From Papaver somniferum (Eukaryota > Streptophyta > Magnoliopsida > Ranunculales > Papaveraceae), in contig NC_039364.1 in assembly GCF_003573695.1 (NCBI RefSeq), positions 232,106,784-232,170,783 of the forward strand: 64,000 bases of DNA, written 5' to 3'. Below, piece by piece: positions 22,579 to 34,900 of this stretch. The notes under the pieces were generated by a model. It worked only from the letters and a program-made list of their open reading frames with translations, was not told the DNA's origin and did not search any database. A program made the translations under genes and the position numbers. Every line of letters begins with the position of its first letter. Position 1 is the stretch's first letter.

Positions 22579-22968
22579 GAAAATACAAGGTAACAAGGAG
22601 ACTTAAGACATATAAGCTAGCTTCACCTAATGTAGATTGGAGTCATCGGACTAACATTTTCATTCAGAAAATGATAACAAAGTAAGTCACATGTGGTGTG
22701 GGTCGCATTATTTTATTTTATTTTATTTTGACAAGGACCGTTGGATTAAGGAGACCCAAACCAAGAAAGAAAAAACAGACTAAAAACAACAAACAAGCAG
22801 AAAAACCGAACTATCTTTTCCTCCGCCTATGATAACGTGGGTCGCATTATTAATCCCTACTAACGCTACATCATTGATTCCAGCAGAGTATTCGGCGAGA
22901 CAACGAGATAATTAATCAACGAGATCATTGATTCCAGCTGAAGGAAGAACTTGCTAAAGCTTGTTACA

Positions 22969-23475
22969 ATGAGATCTCATTACTGCGACGACTGCTCCTA
23001 CCATTTCATGATTTTCTACTTGTTTGTGTTACAACTTTGTTCTTGTTGTTCTGGAGAAGACAAAGAAATGGGATACGGCCGAGATTACCACCCGGTCCAA
23101 GAAGGCTTCCATTAATTGGAAACTAAGCATCAACTTGGTAATGACTTACCACATGTATCATTGCAGAAGCTTTCCAATGAATATGGACCCTTGATGTTTC
23201 TTAAACTAGGCTCAGTTCCAACTATGGTTGTCTCTTCAGCCGATATGGCCAAGGAGATCCTCACAATACATGATCGTGTGTTTTCAAATCGACCCATGTT
23301 TTATGCTCCCGCAAAACTATCTTATAATTTTTCCGATATAACTTTTTCTCGTTATGGTGAATACTGGAGGAAGTCACAAAGATTGCAGTTTTGGAACTTT
23401 TAAGTGCCAAGAAGGTTGTATCATACCTAGCTGTGAGAGAAGAAGAGGTTGTATCATATTAAAGGAATTCTCATG
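22969..23475 (+). pseudogene. CYP71-like cytochrome P450, copy C, exon 1 remnant
   Basis: It starts with the same ATG context as copy B (caatgagatctcat) and keeps the KLSNEYGPLMFLKLGS block. Small indels shift the frame in the membrane anchor (1-nt loss about 23010), the hinge (extra bases about 23077), after IGN (about 23125) and at the EYWRE motif (about 23371). An internal deletion then joins the REEEV region (about 23450) directly to the last codons of the exon, removing roughly 400 bp relative to copy B. A Tat retrotransposon follows at 23481. The donor GT is now CT within the left target duplication. Exon 2 is at 36610-37218. Confidence 0.88.
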
Positions 23476-23480
23476 CTTTG

Positions 23481-24186
23481 TGTAGGTGTAGATAATCCAC
23501 AGGGTTAGGTGGCGAGATCTTAAGCTATGATACACCAAAGAGAAAAGAGCGGTGAAGCACAAGATATAACCAAATAGCGCAAAGAGCGAGGTGTCACGTG
23601 GGTCGGACGTGACGGCCCTATAGTTTCCGGATGGGACGTGACCTTTATCCTCTGACAAGTCGGACGGACAATCAGAAAGCACTCGGTCAGACAGAGGGAG
23701 CTGGTCAAACAATGGGACGATAAGAAAGAAGGGCGACATCGTGTCAACCAGACGATCAAGACTCGGCCTCGGGTGAAGAACTATCAAAGACCAAGACTCT
23801 ATAGGACATACTAGAAAGATGGGCGAGCGCCAACACAGGCCCGATAGGGAACATCTAAACTGATGTAATGTGACCAACATTGTAATTCTTTTGTATGTCG
23901 ATCTTGGCCTATAAATACAAGGACTGGTCGAGAGAGAGAGGGGCAGGTTGAAAGAAAGAGAAACAAGACACTACATTTGAGAGTTTGAGAGTTACACCAT
24001 TTGAGAAGGAGAGAACACCTTGTAATCAAAGAAAAGAAATAATAACATTCGTCCTTTCACCCCGTGGACGTACGTAACCATACTGAACCACGTATATCTT
24101 TGTGTCTATGTTTATTGAACATCTTTACTTAGTTTTAATTCATCTTATATACAATTGGATGTAGTGTGTGGTTTTATGTCGCTACA
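23481..24186 (+). repeat. 5' LTR of the Tat element
   Basis: 706 bp, TG...CA. A TATA-like cctataaatacaagg lies at about 23910 and is shared with the 3' LTR. A diverged primer-binding-site-like tctgacgccgact follows within 3 bp of the LTR end. Minus-strand ORFs here also appear in the 3' LTR and are not genes. Confidence 0.9.
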
Positions 24187-25212
24187 TTCTGACGCCGACT
24201 AAGGGGACGTCTAAGTTCTCCGGATACCTTGGTTGCGTGTGCCAACAGAGACGATCCAAAAGCTCCTAAGAACACCTTGTGTGTTAGTCGATGCTATGGG
24301 ATGAACTCTGTTTGGTGAGGTCTGTTTATGTTTTTTTAGTTTTGAAGTTTGTTGATATGGTTGAGTTTTCATTGTTGAAGTCGTGTCGTTAGCAAGTATT
24401 TTCAGTTGGGTCAATTCCGAGCAGCCGGGTTGATAGGGAATCCTTCAAGAGATCCCAAATAACGTTGGTAGCGTTTGGTCGAGGCCAAGGAAGGATCCTG
24501 ATAACAGATCGACTATCCATGCTCGGAGGCGAGTCTGTTTCCATTTTTCAATCTTCGTTTTCGTATTAGTTTTCACACTTATCTCCATTTTTCAATCTTA
24601 GTTTTCGTCACACGAGTTCAACAACGGAATACCTCTAAAACTCCCAAATAACATCTTCGATGTGTGGTTGGAGTTGCTTGAGGTTCCATGTTGGCTTGTG
24701 AAATCATCAAAACAATAGCACGGCGAGATTATCAGTCGTCGGCGAAGGAACCCAAGGAATTCAGAGAAGACATCCCTGTGTAGTTCCAAGGAGGTTCATA
24801 AGTTTTGATCCAAATTTCAATGTGGTGTGCTGACCTCATAAAAAGTACGAATTTGGATATTTTACTCTCACAGAACTAGGAGTTAATGATTTGGAGTCTA
24901 GGGAATGTAGGACAAATTGTAGTTAATGCAGAGTCGTGGTACTGAAAGAGACGTCGTGCAACCTTGAAAACGAGGTAGCATGATACCCATCTAAAAGAAA
25001 CACTTAGAGTCAAAACAGGGAAGCCTGGCAAGGTCAGCATGATAGAGTAGAGGGAATCGTACTTTTGAAACTTAGTTTTGGTGTCAGTCACCTTTTTCCT
25101 TTAAAAATGTACGTACTAGAGAAACTTTTCAAAAACAGGTCAAAGTAAGGTGTTGTCTGTTTTTGCTGACATAGGTAGGAACGACTCTCGGACTTACAAC
25201 ATATTGTGTTTG

Positions 25213-26678
25213 ATGGCTAGTACGTCAGGGATGGGGAGAACTCTGAGGAACCGCACGATCACCGGCAGTAGCATGCAAGGAGGAGTAACGGGGACGAGGC
25301 AGGGAAGTGATGGCCATCCACCACCTGAGGAATCACGAGCAGCTGTGAGGGGTATGCCGACTGTGGATGAGGAAATCGATATGGGACGAGACGATGACCC
25401 CTCGCCTCTGGAGCGAATCATCTCAACTCAGAGGAGGGATGATCAAATAGATGGACTCACCGCATCAGACACAGAAGATGAGGAGGAGGCGCTAGTCTTG
25501 CATGCCCAGAGACGAAACACCAGGCGACAAGTTGAGTATCAAGAAGCACTTGGACGAGAGAAAGAATGACTTAGGCGAGTACAGTTAGGACGAGAAACAA
25601 CTATCAGAGTCGATCCAGAGGCATCGACCCAGATACCCCCTACAGTACCACCTCCCCTACCCATGATGACGGCGCCACCCCTGCTCATTTAGGCCATCCA
25701 AATGGTCACTCTATCCATGAAAGTACGGATCCAAGGCTACTCGCAATTCTAGAAAGTCAGAGAAGGAAAGAGGCGGCTTTAAGGGATCTTCGGCAGAGGA
25801 ACCTAGCTTTAGAGTTTGAGAACTATCAGCTATGGAACTTGAGGTCGAGGTCGAGAGGGTCTTCCAGCCGAGGGACATCGGGTCACCAAGGCCGATCAGG
25901 ACAACCCCCGACACCACCTATCCGAGGGTACGGTCCACCTGAGGATTCATCAATAGAAGACGAAGGTCGCGAGAGGAATCATCAACATAGAGGCACAAGG
26001 GCCGACAATGCAACCGAAGCCAAGCTAAGGGAGTTAGAAGAAAAGATAAGGAAGTTTTCAGGAAGCGGCGAAGAAGATAAGCTAGACGAGGTCATAAGCG
26101 AGGCCGAGAGGACCCCTTTCACCCAAGAGCTAGAACTAAGGGTCTTCCCACCCAAGTGCATGCTCCCCACATTTCCATCTAGGTTCGACGGTACGAGAGA
26201 CGCAGTCGAGCATTTGAAGATGTACACTATGTCCCTAATCCAATGGAAGAACCATGAGGTGGTAATGTGTAAATTCTTCCCGGAAATCCTGGAGGGCGAG
26301 GAAAGGAAGTGGTTCTACAATCTCCCACCAGGAATAGTCGACGGTTATGAGACTCTAGTCGAAGCCTTCCTCGAAACTTACATGCACAACAGCAGACCTC
26401 GGCCTAGGGTCAACAGGTTATTCACCTTGGCCCGATGGTTTAGAGAGCCACTCAGGTCATTGACCGATCGATGGAGAAATTTGTGCACAGAAATTGGGAA
26501 AGTACCAGTCGACCAGCAGATATTCGGGTTCGAAAACGCATTAGGGAGGTCGGACCCCATCTGGATATCCATGTTTACTAAAAAACCACAGACATTGAAA
26601 GAAATAAGGAAAATGCAAGAGCATTTCATCTCCCTAGAAGAAATTCAGGAGGAATCAAGGGATAGGGGAGTGCAATAG
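25213..26678 (+). pseudogene. Tat element gag (capsid part), broken
   Basis: The likely start is ATG 25213 (MASTSGMGRTLRNRTITGSS). A stop at 25567-25569 and a change of frame separate this from the capsid core read from 25839. The core has FPSRFDGTRDAVEHLKMY, then CKFFPEILEGEERKWFYNLP and LVEAFLETY. This is the retrotransposon gag domain that forms virus-like particles. It ends at an in-frame TAG (26676-26678), after which the same frame continues. Confidence 0.85.
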
Positions 26679-26702
26679 GCTACTGCGGCGCCCGAGTCGA
26701 TA

Positions 26703-27740
26703 TTGGACGATGTTCAACGTCGACCCGAGAAGAGACCGAGCCCACCTACGCGAGGAAATAGGAAGAAGGAATGGTTAGCTAAAGGAAAGAGGCCGAGGAA
26801 CGAGGCGAGAACATACACCCCTTTGAATGCTCCACTAGAAGAAATCTTAAAAGAGGTCGAGAAAAGGAGTGACATCATATACCCAGCTTCAAGAGGGATA
26901 CAGTTCGAGGAGACCAAGGATCACCCAGAGTATTGCCATTATCATCAATATCGAGGCGACTCTACAAATAACTGCCGAGAAGTAAAAGACATCGTGCAAC
27001 ATCTTATTCGATACGGTTACCTAAGACAGTTCGTCCGACACCCGGCCCAGACGACCGCAGCGCCCGACGCACCCGTCCACCAGGTCAGGATCGACAGATC
27101 CACGCAGTTTGTCAACACGATTTCGCATTCGGCCACTCAAGCGTACAATCTGAATCCTGGAATCATGTCTAGAATCCACAAGAGGGATCATAATGGGAAG
27201 AAAATTTTCAGTGTAGCAAAAGCTTTGCCGATGGAACCCTGGATGTTGCGACCCATCTTTTTCTCGGCTCAGGATGTCCCGATGAACGGCCAAGCTCACA
27301 GTGATCCCTTGGTTATCACCCTGCTGATTGAGGAATGGGGGGTAAGAAGGATACTAGTGGATAGTGGGAGCTCAGTCGAAGTACTCTTCTACGACACGTT
27401 AAAGAGGATGGAGTTGTCAGATGATATACTCGTCCATCGACATATCGTATCTACGGTTTTAATGGGACCGCGACCATCCCAAAGGGCGAAGTAACCCTAA
27501 GGGTATCCGACGGAGGTGGTTACCTAGATACGTTAACTACATTCTGTGTGGTCGATGTCGCCTCGCCCTATGAAGCTATTATCGGGAGACCGTGGATCGC
27601 GGGAATCAAAGGAGTGGCATCGGCTTATCATCAGAGGCTACGATTCCCAACGGGGATAGCTGAGGTCGTAGGAGATTCACAGGAAGCCCGACAGTACATG
27701 CAGGTCGATGCCCAAATAAATGAGGAGCGGCGAGCATGAC
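26703..27740 (+). pseudogene. Tat element nucleocapsid and aspartic protease region, broken
   Basis: This continues the gag frame. A zinc-knuckle-like CHYHQYRGDSTNNC motif lies near 26935. The protease catalytic motif is LVDSGSS near 27355-27375, followed by VEVLFYDTLKRM. A frameshift near 27460 moves the reading into the frame that continues TFCVVDVASPYEAIIGRPWI up to a stop at 27737-27739. The retropepsin would process the polyprotein in an intact element. Confidence 0.8.
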
Positions 27741-27871
27741 AAAGGAGAGAGAAGAACAAGGATAAAGAAGCCAAAGCGGAAGAGGACTTAGAAAAAGTTA
27801 GTTCGCAGGCGGTCATGGCATACGAAACACAAAGAAGCGAACCTTCATAGAAATTAAAGGAGACGGCACCA

Positions 27872-29400
27872 ATGAAGGAACCAAAACCAAGCTTCTCGGC
27901 TGTAGAACCTACTCGGGAGATTAATTTGGGAAGTGTAGAAGAACCAAGGATAGTGAGGATCGGGTCGTTACTATCAGACGAGCAAACAAACCAGCTCGTG
28001 GAGGTGCTAAAGGAGAACATGGACGCGTTCGCATGGGGCGTGCACGATATGGAGGGCATAGACCCGGAGGTATGCTGTCACCATTTAAAGATCGACCTAA
28101 GCTTCAAACCGGTCCGACAAAAGATGAGGCGAGTCGCGCCAGAATTACAGACGGCCGTCGAGAAGAAGCTAAAGAAGTTACAGGAATCGGGAATAATTAG
28201 GAAATCGCACTTCCCACAGTGGATATCTAACATGGTCGTGGTACCAAAGAGAAACGGAGGAGTCAGAATCTGCATCGACTTCAGCGACCTGAACAAAGCT
28301 TGTCCGAAGGACAGTTTCCCTCTCCCAAGTATCGGTCAACTGGTGGAATCTATAGTGGGGTACGAGGCACTAACATTGATTCACGGATACGCGGGGTATA
28401 ACCATATCCCGCTGGCTCCCGAGGATCAAGAACACACTTCCTTCTTCACACCAAGGGGCCTATACTGCTACACCTAGATGTCGTTTGGGCTGAAGAATGC
28501 AGGTGCCACATATCAGAGGTTGTTGGCGACATGTTTGAAGACCAGATCCACAACACCATTGAGGTATATGTCGACGATATGCTAGTAAAAAGTCGCCTAG
28601 CCAAGGATGACATCCGAAACCTGCGGGAAATTTTTCGGACGATGAGAGAATATAAAATGAAATTTAACCCGACCAAATGCGTTTTTTGGGTCGCATCGGT
28701 CAAATTTTTGGGATATATCATCACTCCAAAGGGGAAAGAAGAAGATCCCGAGAAAGTCAGAGCCATCCTCGATATGTCGTAACCAAACACAATAAAAGAC
28801 GTACAAAAGCTGAACTGAAGTATAGCATCATTGGGGCGATTCATATCTCGGTCGTCCGACAAATGCAAGGATTTCTTTAGCACTCTTAAAAAGGGAGAGA
28901 AATTCAAATGGACGGACGCCTGTGAGGAGGCGTTTCAGAATATTAAGCTACATCTTGCAAGTATTCCAGTATTACAAAGACCCGAGCCATCGGAGGTCCT
29001 CACATTATACCTCGGGGCAACTTCATATGCTATCAGTGCAGTCTTAGTTCGAAATGAAGGGAACGAGGAAAAACCTGTTTACTTCATCAGCAAAACATTA
29101 AGTCCGGCCGATAAAAATTATACAAGGATGAAACAGATGATTCTAGCGCTAGATTTCGCCACCCTGAAGCTAAGGACATATTTCCAAGCCCATCGGATCC
29201 GCGCTCTCACAAAATCACCTATTGAGGCAGTACTGGACAATGCAGGCCGATATGGAAGGATCTCCAAATGGGGGGCACAAATTAAACAGTTCAATGTTTT
29301 CTACGAAATGAGGACAGCAGTGAAGGCACAAGTAGTGGCATATTTCTTGGCAGATTTTCCACTAAGAGACGAAGATGAGATCGAGGACATACCCGGAATG
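27872..29400 (+). pseudogene. Tat element reverse transcriptase and first RNase H, broken
   Basis: The RT fingers read WISNMVVVPKRNGGVRICID. FSDLNKACPKDSFPLP follows, and the catalytic YVDDM lies at 28566-28580. A TAG after YCYT (28475-28477), a 1-nt loss near 28520 and a stop at 28780-28782 interrupt it. RNase H follows from about 28900 (FKWTDACEEAF...VYFISKTLSPADKNYTRMKQM). This lineage normally makes a single Pol from these pieces. Confidence 0.88.
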
Positions 29401-29454
29401 GAAGAAGATCGAGAAGACCCGGCCGACTTACTCGAAGCAAGTAGCCATCACGTT

Positions 29455-29875
29455 GGGAAGTATTCGTCGATGGAGCGTTGAACAAAGATGAATCGGGACT
29501 TGGGATAGTCTTTACCACACCAAAGGGACGAAAAATGGTCCATTCGTTTAGATTAGAATTTAAGGCGACAAACAACGTCACCGAGTACGAAGCTGCGATT
29601 CACTCCCTGAGATTAATTGTCGAGATGGGCCTACAAGATGTAAGACTAACTAGAGACTCGCAGTTGGTGATCCGAAAAATCACAGGCAAATACGCCATCC
29701 ACGACCAGGTTTTGCAGAAGTACTGGGAGCTCGCCCAATTCTTTATCGACCAGATCCCCAACATCAAATTTCGCCACATATGCAGAAAAGATAATCGACA
29801 CTCGGACGCATTGGCATATATTTCATCCCATCTCACTGACCCAAGTGTGGAGGGTATTTGTATCATGACACTCCT
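29455..29875 (+). pseudogene. Second (archaeal-type) RNase H of the Tat element
   Basis: The sequence FVDGALNKDESGLGIV...EFKATNNVTEYEAAIHSL, followed by TRDSQLVIRKITGKY and KDNRHSDALA, carries the D...E...D...D pattern of an RNase HI fold. It is distinct from the RT-linked RNase H just upstream. A frameshift near 29450 separates the two. A dual RNase H is a known feature of Tat-lineage elements. Confidence 0.8.
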
Positions 29876-30119
29876 CGCCCCATCTATATCAGAGACACCC
29901 GAGGTGCACGTCGACGTGTCTATCAACACGGCCGACAGATATCTGGATGGAGATTGGAGAAAGTCGATTCATTCGTCCTTGGAGACAGGCGAGTTACCCA
30001 AGGGGCGACCCGAGATCAACAAAGTGAAAAGCAAATCGGCCGCTTACGAGCTAAGAGACGGAATCCTATACAGGAAATCATACCTGGGACCACTCTTAAG
30101 ATGCTTAAGTAAGGAAGAA

Positions 30120-31190
30120 GGCCAGACAATCTTGAATGAACTACACTATGGAGCAGTCGGAAATCACAGCTCGGGGGGAAGTCTGTCAGCGAGAGCGAAA
30201 ACGATGGGATACTTCTAGTCGTATATGAACGATGATGCAAAACAAATGGCGCAAGCTTTCGAAGAATGCCAGCGGTTTGGTAAGAAGATACATGCACCGT
30301 CAGTAACCCTAAACTCGGTAGTAAGCCCCTGGCCCTTCGCAAAGTGGGGGATCGATATCGTGGGACCACTACATGTGGGATCAGGATAGAGAAAATACTT
30401 AATAGTAGTGACAGATTACTTCACTGAATGGGTGGAGGCGGCACCACTGAGACATATGCGTGATAAGGACGTCTTCAAGTTCATTTGGGAGCACTTCATA
30501 TGTCGTTTCGGAGTACCGGCGGCCATCTTCTCGGATAATGGAAAACAGCTCCAGGGAGAAAACATCGACATACTATTTAACACCTACAACATCAGGAAAA
30601 TCAAGGCTACCCCCATATACCCTCAAAGTAATGGGAAGGCCGAGATCACAAACAAAACAATCACCGACAATATGAGGAAAAAATTAGATGGAGAATACGG
30701 TGATTGGTGCGAAGAACTCTACAATGTTTTATGGGCCTATCGAACCACTCGAAGGGAAGCAACAGGGCTATCACCTTTCATGCTGACCTATGGAACCGAA
30801 GCGATACTACCAACTGAAGCAATGATACCCACCACAATAACTGAAGCCTAGAGGCGAAACATATCGGCAGATCTAATATTGGCCAAGCTCGATGACTTGG
30901 AGGAAACAAGGGAGATGGCGTTGCAAAAAATAGAGAATTACCAAAGGAGACTACAACGAGAATACAACAAACGATTTCGGCCAAGAGAGTTTCAACCGGG
31001 GCAGTTAGTGTTGAAATATCTAGCCGATTGGGAACGTGACAAAATGGGCGGTAAACTAGAGGTAAGGTGGGGAGGACCATACACAATCGTGTCTAAAGCT
31101 GGCGAGGGAGCTTATCGATTACTCAAACCAGACGGCAAACCCGAGTTAAAATCGTGGAACGCTCAACATCTGAAACTCTATTACCCATGA
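30120..31190 (+). pseudogene. Tat element integrase, broken
   Basis: The H2C2 zinc-binding part begins with LHYGAVGNHSSGG, and a TAG follows GYF (30217-30219). The catalytic core has VVTDYFTEWVEA (first Asp near 30412), FSDNGKQ (second Asp near 30533) and NGKAEI (Glu near 30643). A stop after TTITEA (30849-30851) precedes the C-terminal part, which begins MAKLDDLEETREMALQKIEN and ends HLKLYYP at 31190. No chromodomain is visible, consistent with Tat. Confidence 0.88.
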
Positions 31191-31272
31191 GGGGTCCGAG
31201 GGAAACAAGTAAACATACTTGTCATTCATTTCTTTAAAACAGCGAGGGGTAGGAAATATGACATGAGAGACC

Positions 31273-31446
31273 AATGGTCATTCTTACTCGGGGCAAAGCC
31301 AGTGAGGAAGTGCTGAGGTGACTTACACTCGAATGGTCATTCGTACTCGGGGCAAAGCCAGTGTGGAAGTTCTGAGGTGACTTACAGTCGACTGGCTATT
31401 CGATACTCGGGGAAGTGGCAGTGTGCAAGTGCCGAGGTAGCCTAAG
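31273..31446 (+). repeat. Tandem repeat, three 59-bp units, downstream of Tat pol
   Basis: The units begin at 31273, 31332 and 31391 (aatggtcattc-type start, tactcggggcaaagccagtg core). The third is the most diverged. Such short tandem arrays between pol and the 3' LTR are common in Tat/Ogre-type elements. Confidence 0.8.
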
Positions 31447-31902
31447 GGTACTGGTGGTTGGAAGCCAGATACCAAAGGTTGTTTAGATACGATTTCTTCT
31501 CAGCTAGGTAACCTACTTATATCTGAAAGGTTACCCCCATCACAGGTGGCCGTGACCACTTGCCCGAGTTGGTTGTTCGATAACCACTCGGGATTATCGG
31601 GCCTAGAACTAGGACGACTAAAACCCTTCCACTGAATCTAAAAGATAGTGATGAGATACCTCGGCTGGGACATGGCATCGGGCCTGATGACCCTCCTTGT
31701 TGAGTGTGTTCGACATAAAAGACACTAATACTAAGGCATGTGACATAAAATGCAGGTACGAAGCACAGGCAGCAAGATAGCAACCATAAAATTAAACAGC
31801 GTCAACACAATGATAAAGGCGGAAATTGTCAAGGAAAATAAAAAAAAAACAAGCTTGGTGACGCAGCACCCCATTCAAAGAAGTTGTTCAAAGAAGCAAG
31901 GG

Positions 31903-34900
31903 TCAAGTGTTCAAACGAATTACAACCCGCGACAAAGGGAAAATTAGTGGCACAGCACTAAAAAAGACATGATCAACTCCGGGGTGGAACAGCACCGGCT
32001 CCCCCCTTCTCTGAGAAACCTTGCGGCGCTTTTGCGTGATGTACTCGTTCACACTGGCCTTGATCGCCTCATCAATCTCGCTCTGATGAGAATTTATCTC
32101 GTCCACAATCTGCTGAGAAAGCTGCTCGGACCTCGCCTCGGTGGAATGGAGCTTAACCTTCACCTCACCTTCGGCCTTCTTCCACTGCTCCACCTCCTGC
32201 CCGAGATTTTACACATCTCGCTCCAGAACCTTGACACGACCCTGCTCGGCTGCAACAAAACATCATAAGCATATTAAACACGGAGCATAGCAGAATACGA
32301 AGTAAAAACAACAAACTAACTAGGTCTTAAGGTCGCCCCAACATGCACTCCAGAGACCTGATAGAATTGGCAATACAGATTCTAACGACTCCACGGACTT
32401 GGCCAACTCGTCCTCGGCCTTAGAAAGCTTCAAGGTTAACTCATTATAGTATTGTTCATTGAACTCATTCGAAGGGCAATATTTCTTGTGATCACTCCAC
32501 TCATCCCTCTGACGGTTATATGACACTTGTAGCATCGATAACTGGGCTTGGGTCCACTCTAGGTCACTAGACATCTTTTCGAAACACTTGGTCCTTTCAA
32601 GAATATCTCAGTTGGACTGCTCGGCCACAACTTTTTCCCTCAAAATTCGTCGCCGATCTTCATGAAGATCTCGATTTTGAAGCCTAAGGGAACCATCTTG
32701 ACTCTCCAGATTATCGGTCAGTAACGTTTTATCACTAGCAAGTCTTTGAAAGATGCCCAAGCGGACTCGTAAGTTATCTACCTCTTCGGGGACATACTCA
32801 AACAGGAGATATCTATCCAATTCCTCTTGAAGTTGCAGTATATCGGCCTCCTGTCGGCCTATCTTCCCATCCTTATTGAAAATTCGTTGTCGAAGATTCT
32901 CCACAAGATCTTTCTCGATATACCACTTTCTCTTCATAAGCATATACTCCGAAGAAGCGTCTAGATTAGGGGTGTCAACGGGTCCGGGTCCTCCCGGGTA
33001 TCACTAGACCCGGACCCGGACCCTACTTATAAAGGTCGGGTCCGGTTCCTAACGGTTCTGGGTCCGGTTCCTAAATTTGTGGACCCAGAACCGGACCCGT
33101 TTAAATACCCGGGTACCCGTCGGTTCCGGGTACCCATTGGGTCTAAAGAAAACTATTTAAAAAATTTCAAAAACTTAATATATTTCTCTTTTTAGCTTGG
33201 ATTTAAGTAATTTTTATAAAAATTATTATTATTTCTTATGAATGTACTAAATAAAGATTAAATGTAAGAGAAAAATTTAAATGAGTAAAATATCAAAGCT
33301 AAAACTAGAAAAAAATACTTATAATTTTGCTAAAAACATGAATAAAAGAATGAATAAACGGGTACCCGATACCCGCGGGTACCCAATGGGTATTACCCGT
33401 TCGGACCCGTTTAAATTCGAGTCCAATCGGGTAATTACCCGTCGGGTCCTAAGTAGCTAATGGGTCCAACTTTAGGACCCGGAACCGGACCCTAATATAC
33501 CGGGTCCGGTTCCGGATCCGGGTAATGGGTACCCATTGACAGCCCTAGGCTAGATCTATACTAGAAATTTCGGCTAGAAGAATAATAATTGACTCATGAC
33601 ATCGGTACGAAGAACTCAATCAACACAACTATTGCAAACAATATACCTTGCGCATCGGCGAGTTTGATCTCCAGATCGCGAGATCGTTCATTCTCCTGCT
33701 GAAGAGCAACCTCCAACTTCCTAATCTCCTGTCGACGGAGAGCAGCCTCCAACCTCGACCGATTCAACGCCTACAAATTCCATCCCAAGACGAGTTTAGT
33801 GGGGCCCGATAACATCCAAAGGAAAAGTGCAAACAAATCACTTACCAAATTATCAAAAATCAGCGTGATATCACAATACAGGGGCACGACAGCAATCATC
33901 TGCTCATCAGTATAGGAGTCGAACTCCTCAGAGTGCAATGCGCCAAGTGAATCACAAATAGGGCCAGATATGGTAAAGGACTTCTGAACACCCGAGGAAG
34001 ACCCAACATCCTTATGGGGAAACTTTTGGAGTGATGTTTGGGTCGGCCCCTGATCACCAGACTGCACGACATGAGTCACCACAGCAGTCTCCACACAAAC
34101 CTCCGCTTCCTTCTGACCACCATCATCCTCATCAAACAGCTGATCGTCCCCGAATATATCGTTCTCATCATCTTGATCGGGGATATCGATCACAACGTCC
34201 GAGCTTTTCAGCACCACGCCCTTTTCCACCACCTTCCCCCGAGAAGGATTACGCCTTGGAACCAAACTTCCACTACCACGAGTATCGGAGCCTCCAACAT
34301 CTTCATCCTCGCATCGAGGGAATTTCTGCACAAGGTTCAGCGTCAGAACATGTGAAGGAAAAAAATAGGGGCAAGTACATGTACTTAGAATAAAAGCTAT
34401 ATGTTTGTTACCTTCCCCTGATCCTCCTCGACCCTTGTGCCAGCACTCCTCTTCTTGGAAATAGAAGCCGATTTGGTAGACTCGCCCTGAGGCTTAACCT
34501 ACGACAAGAAAGTAATCCGTACCCCAAGCCGATACAGCAGGAATCAAAGAAAGTGGAAAGAAAGCAACATACCTTATCGTCGTTAATCACCCAAAATGGA
34601 TAAGGCTCTGCAGGAAATTGAGGAGGAGGAAAGCTACCATGAAAAATTTGGCCGCGAACAAGAAGTAGAACTCGGTCCCAGTATGGGTCATTGGTGTGGC
34701 GAACATGCTTCTTGGAACCTTTACCAAGGGGATCAGCATCTAGCATCAATCTGTCAACACCCTCGGGCATAGATTTCTGACGGTGAGGGCTAGCAGCAAA
34801 ACCAGCATGGTCATCATTGGTAGCTGTCCCGCTCCGGTAGTTCACGATAAAATTGGCAGAAGTGTAACGGGAGCGTCTCCAGGCTTATAGGTCGACCAAT

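Noticed and set aside
23374..24029. Minus-strand ORFs of 168, 79 and 72 codons
   Set aside because: They lie in the Tat LTR, recur in the other LTR (35693-36214), and show no domain.
34031..34393. Plus-strand ORFs rich in His/Pro and Ile/Leu
   Set aside because: Shadows of the antisense aORF exon at 33846-34325.
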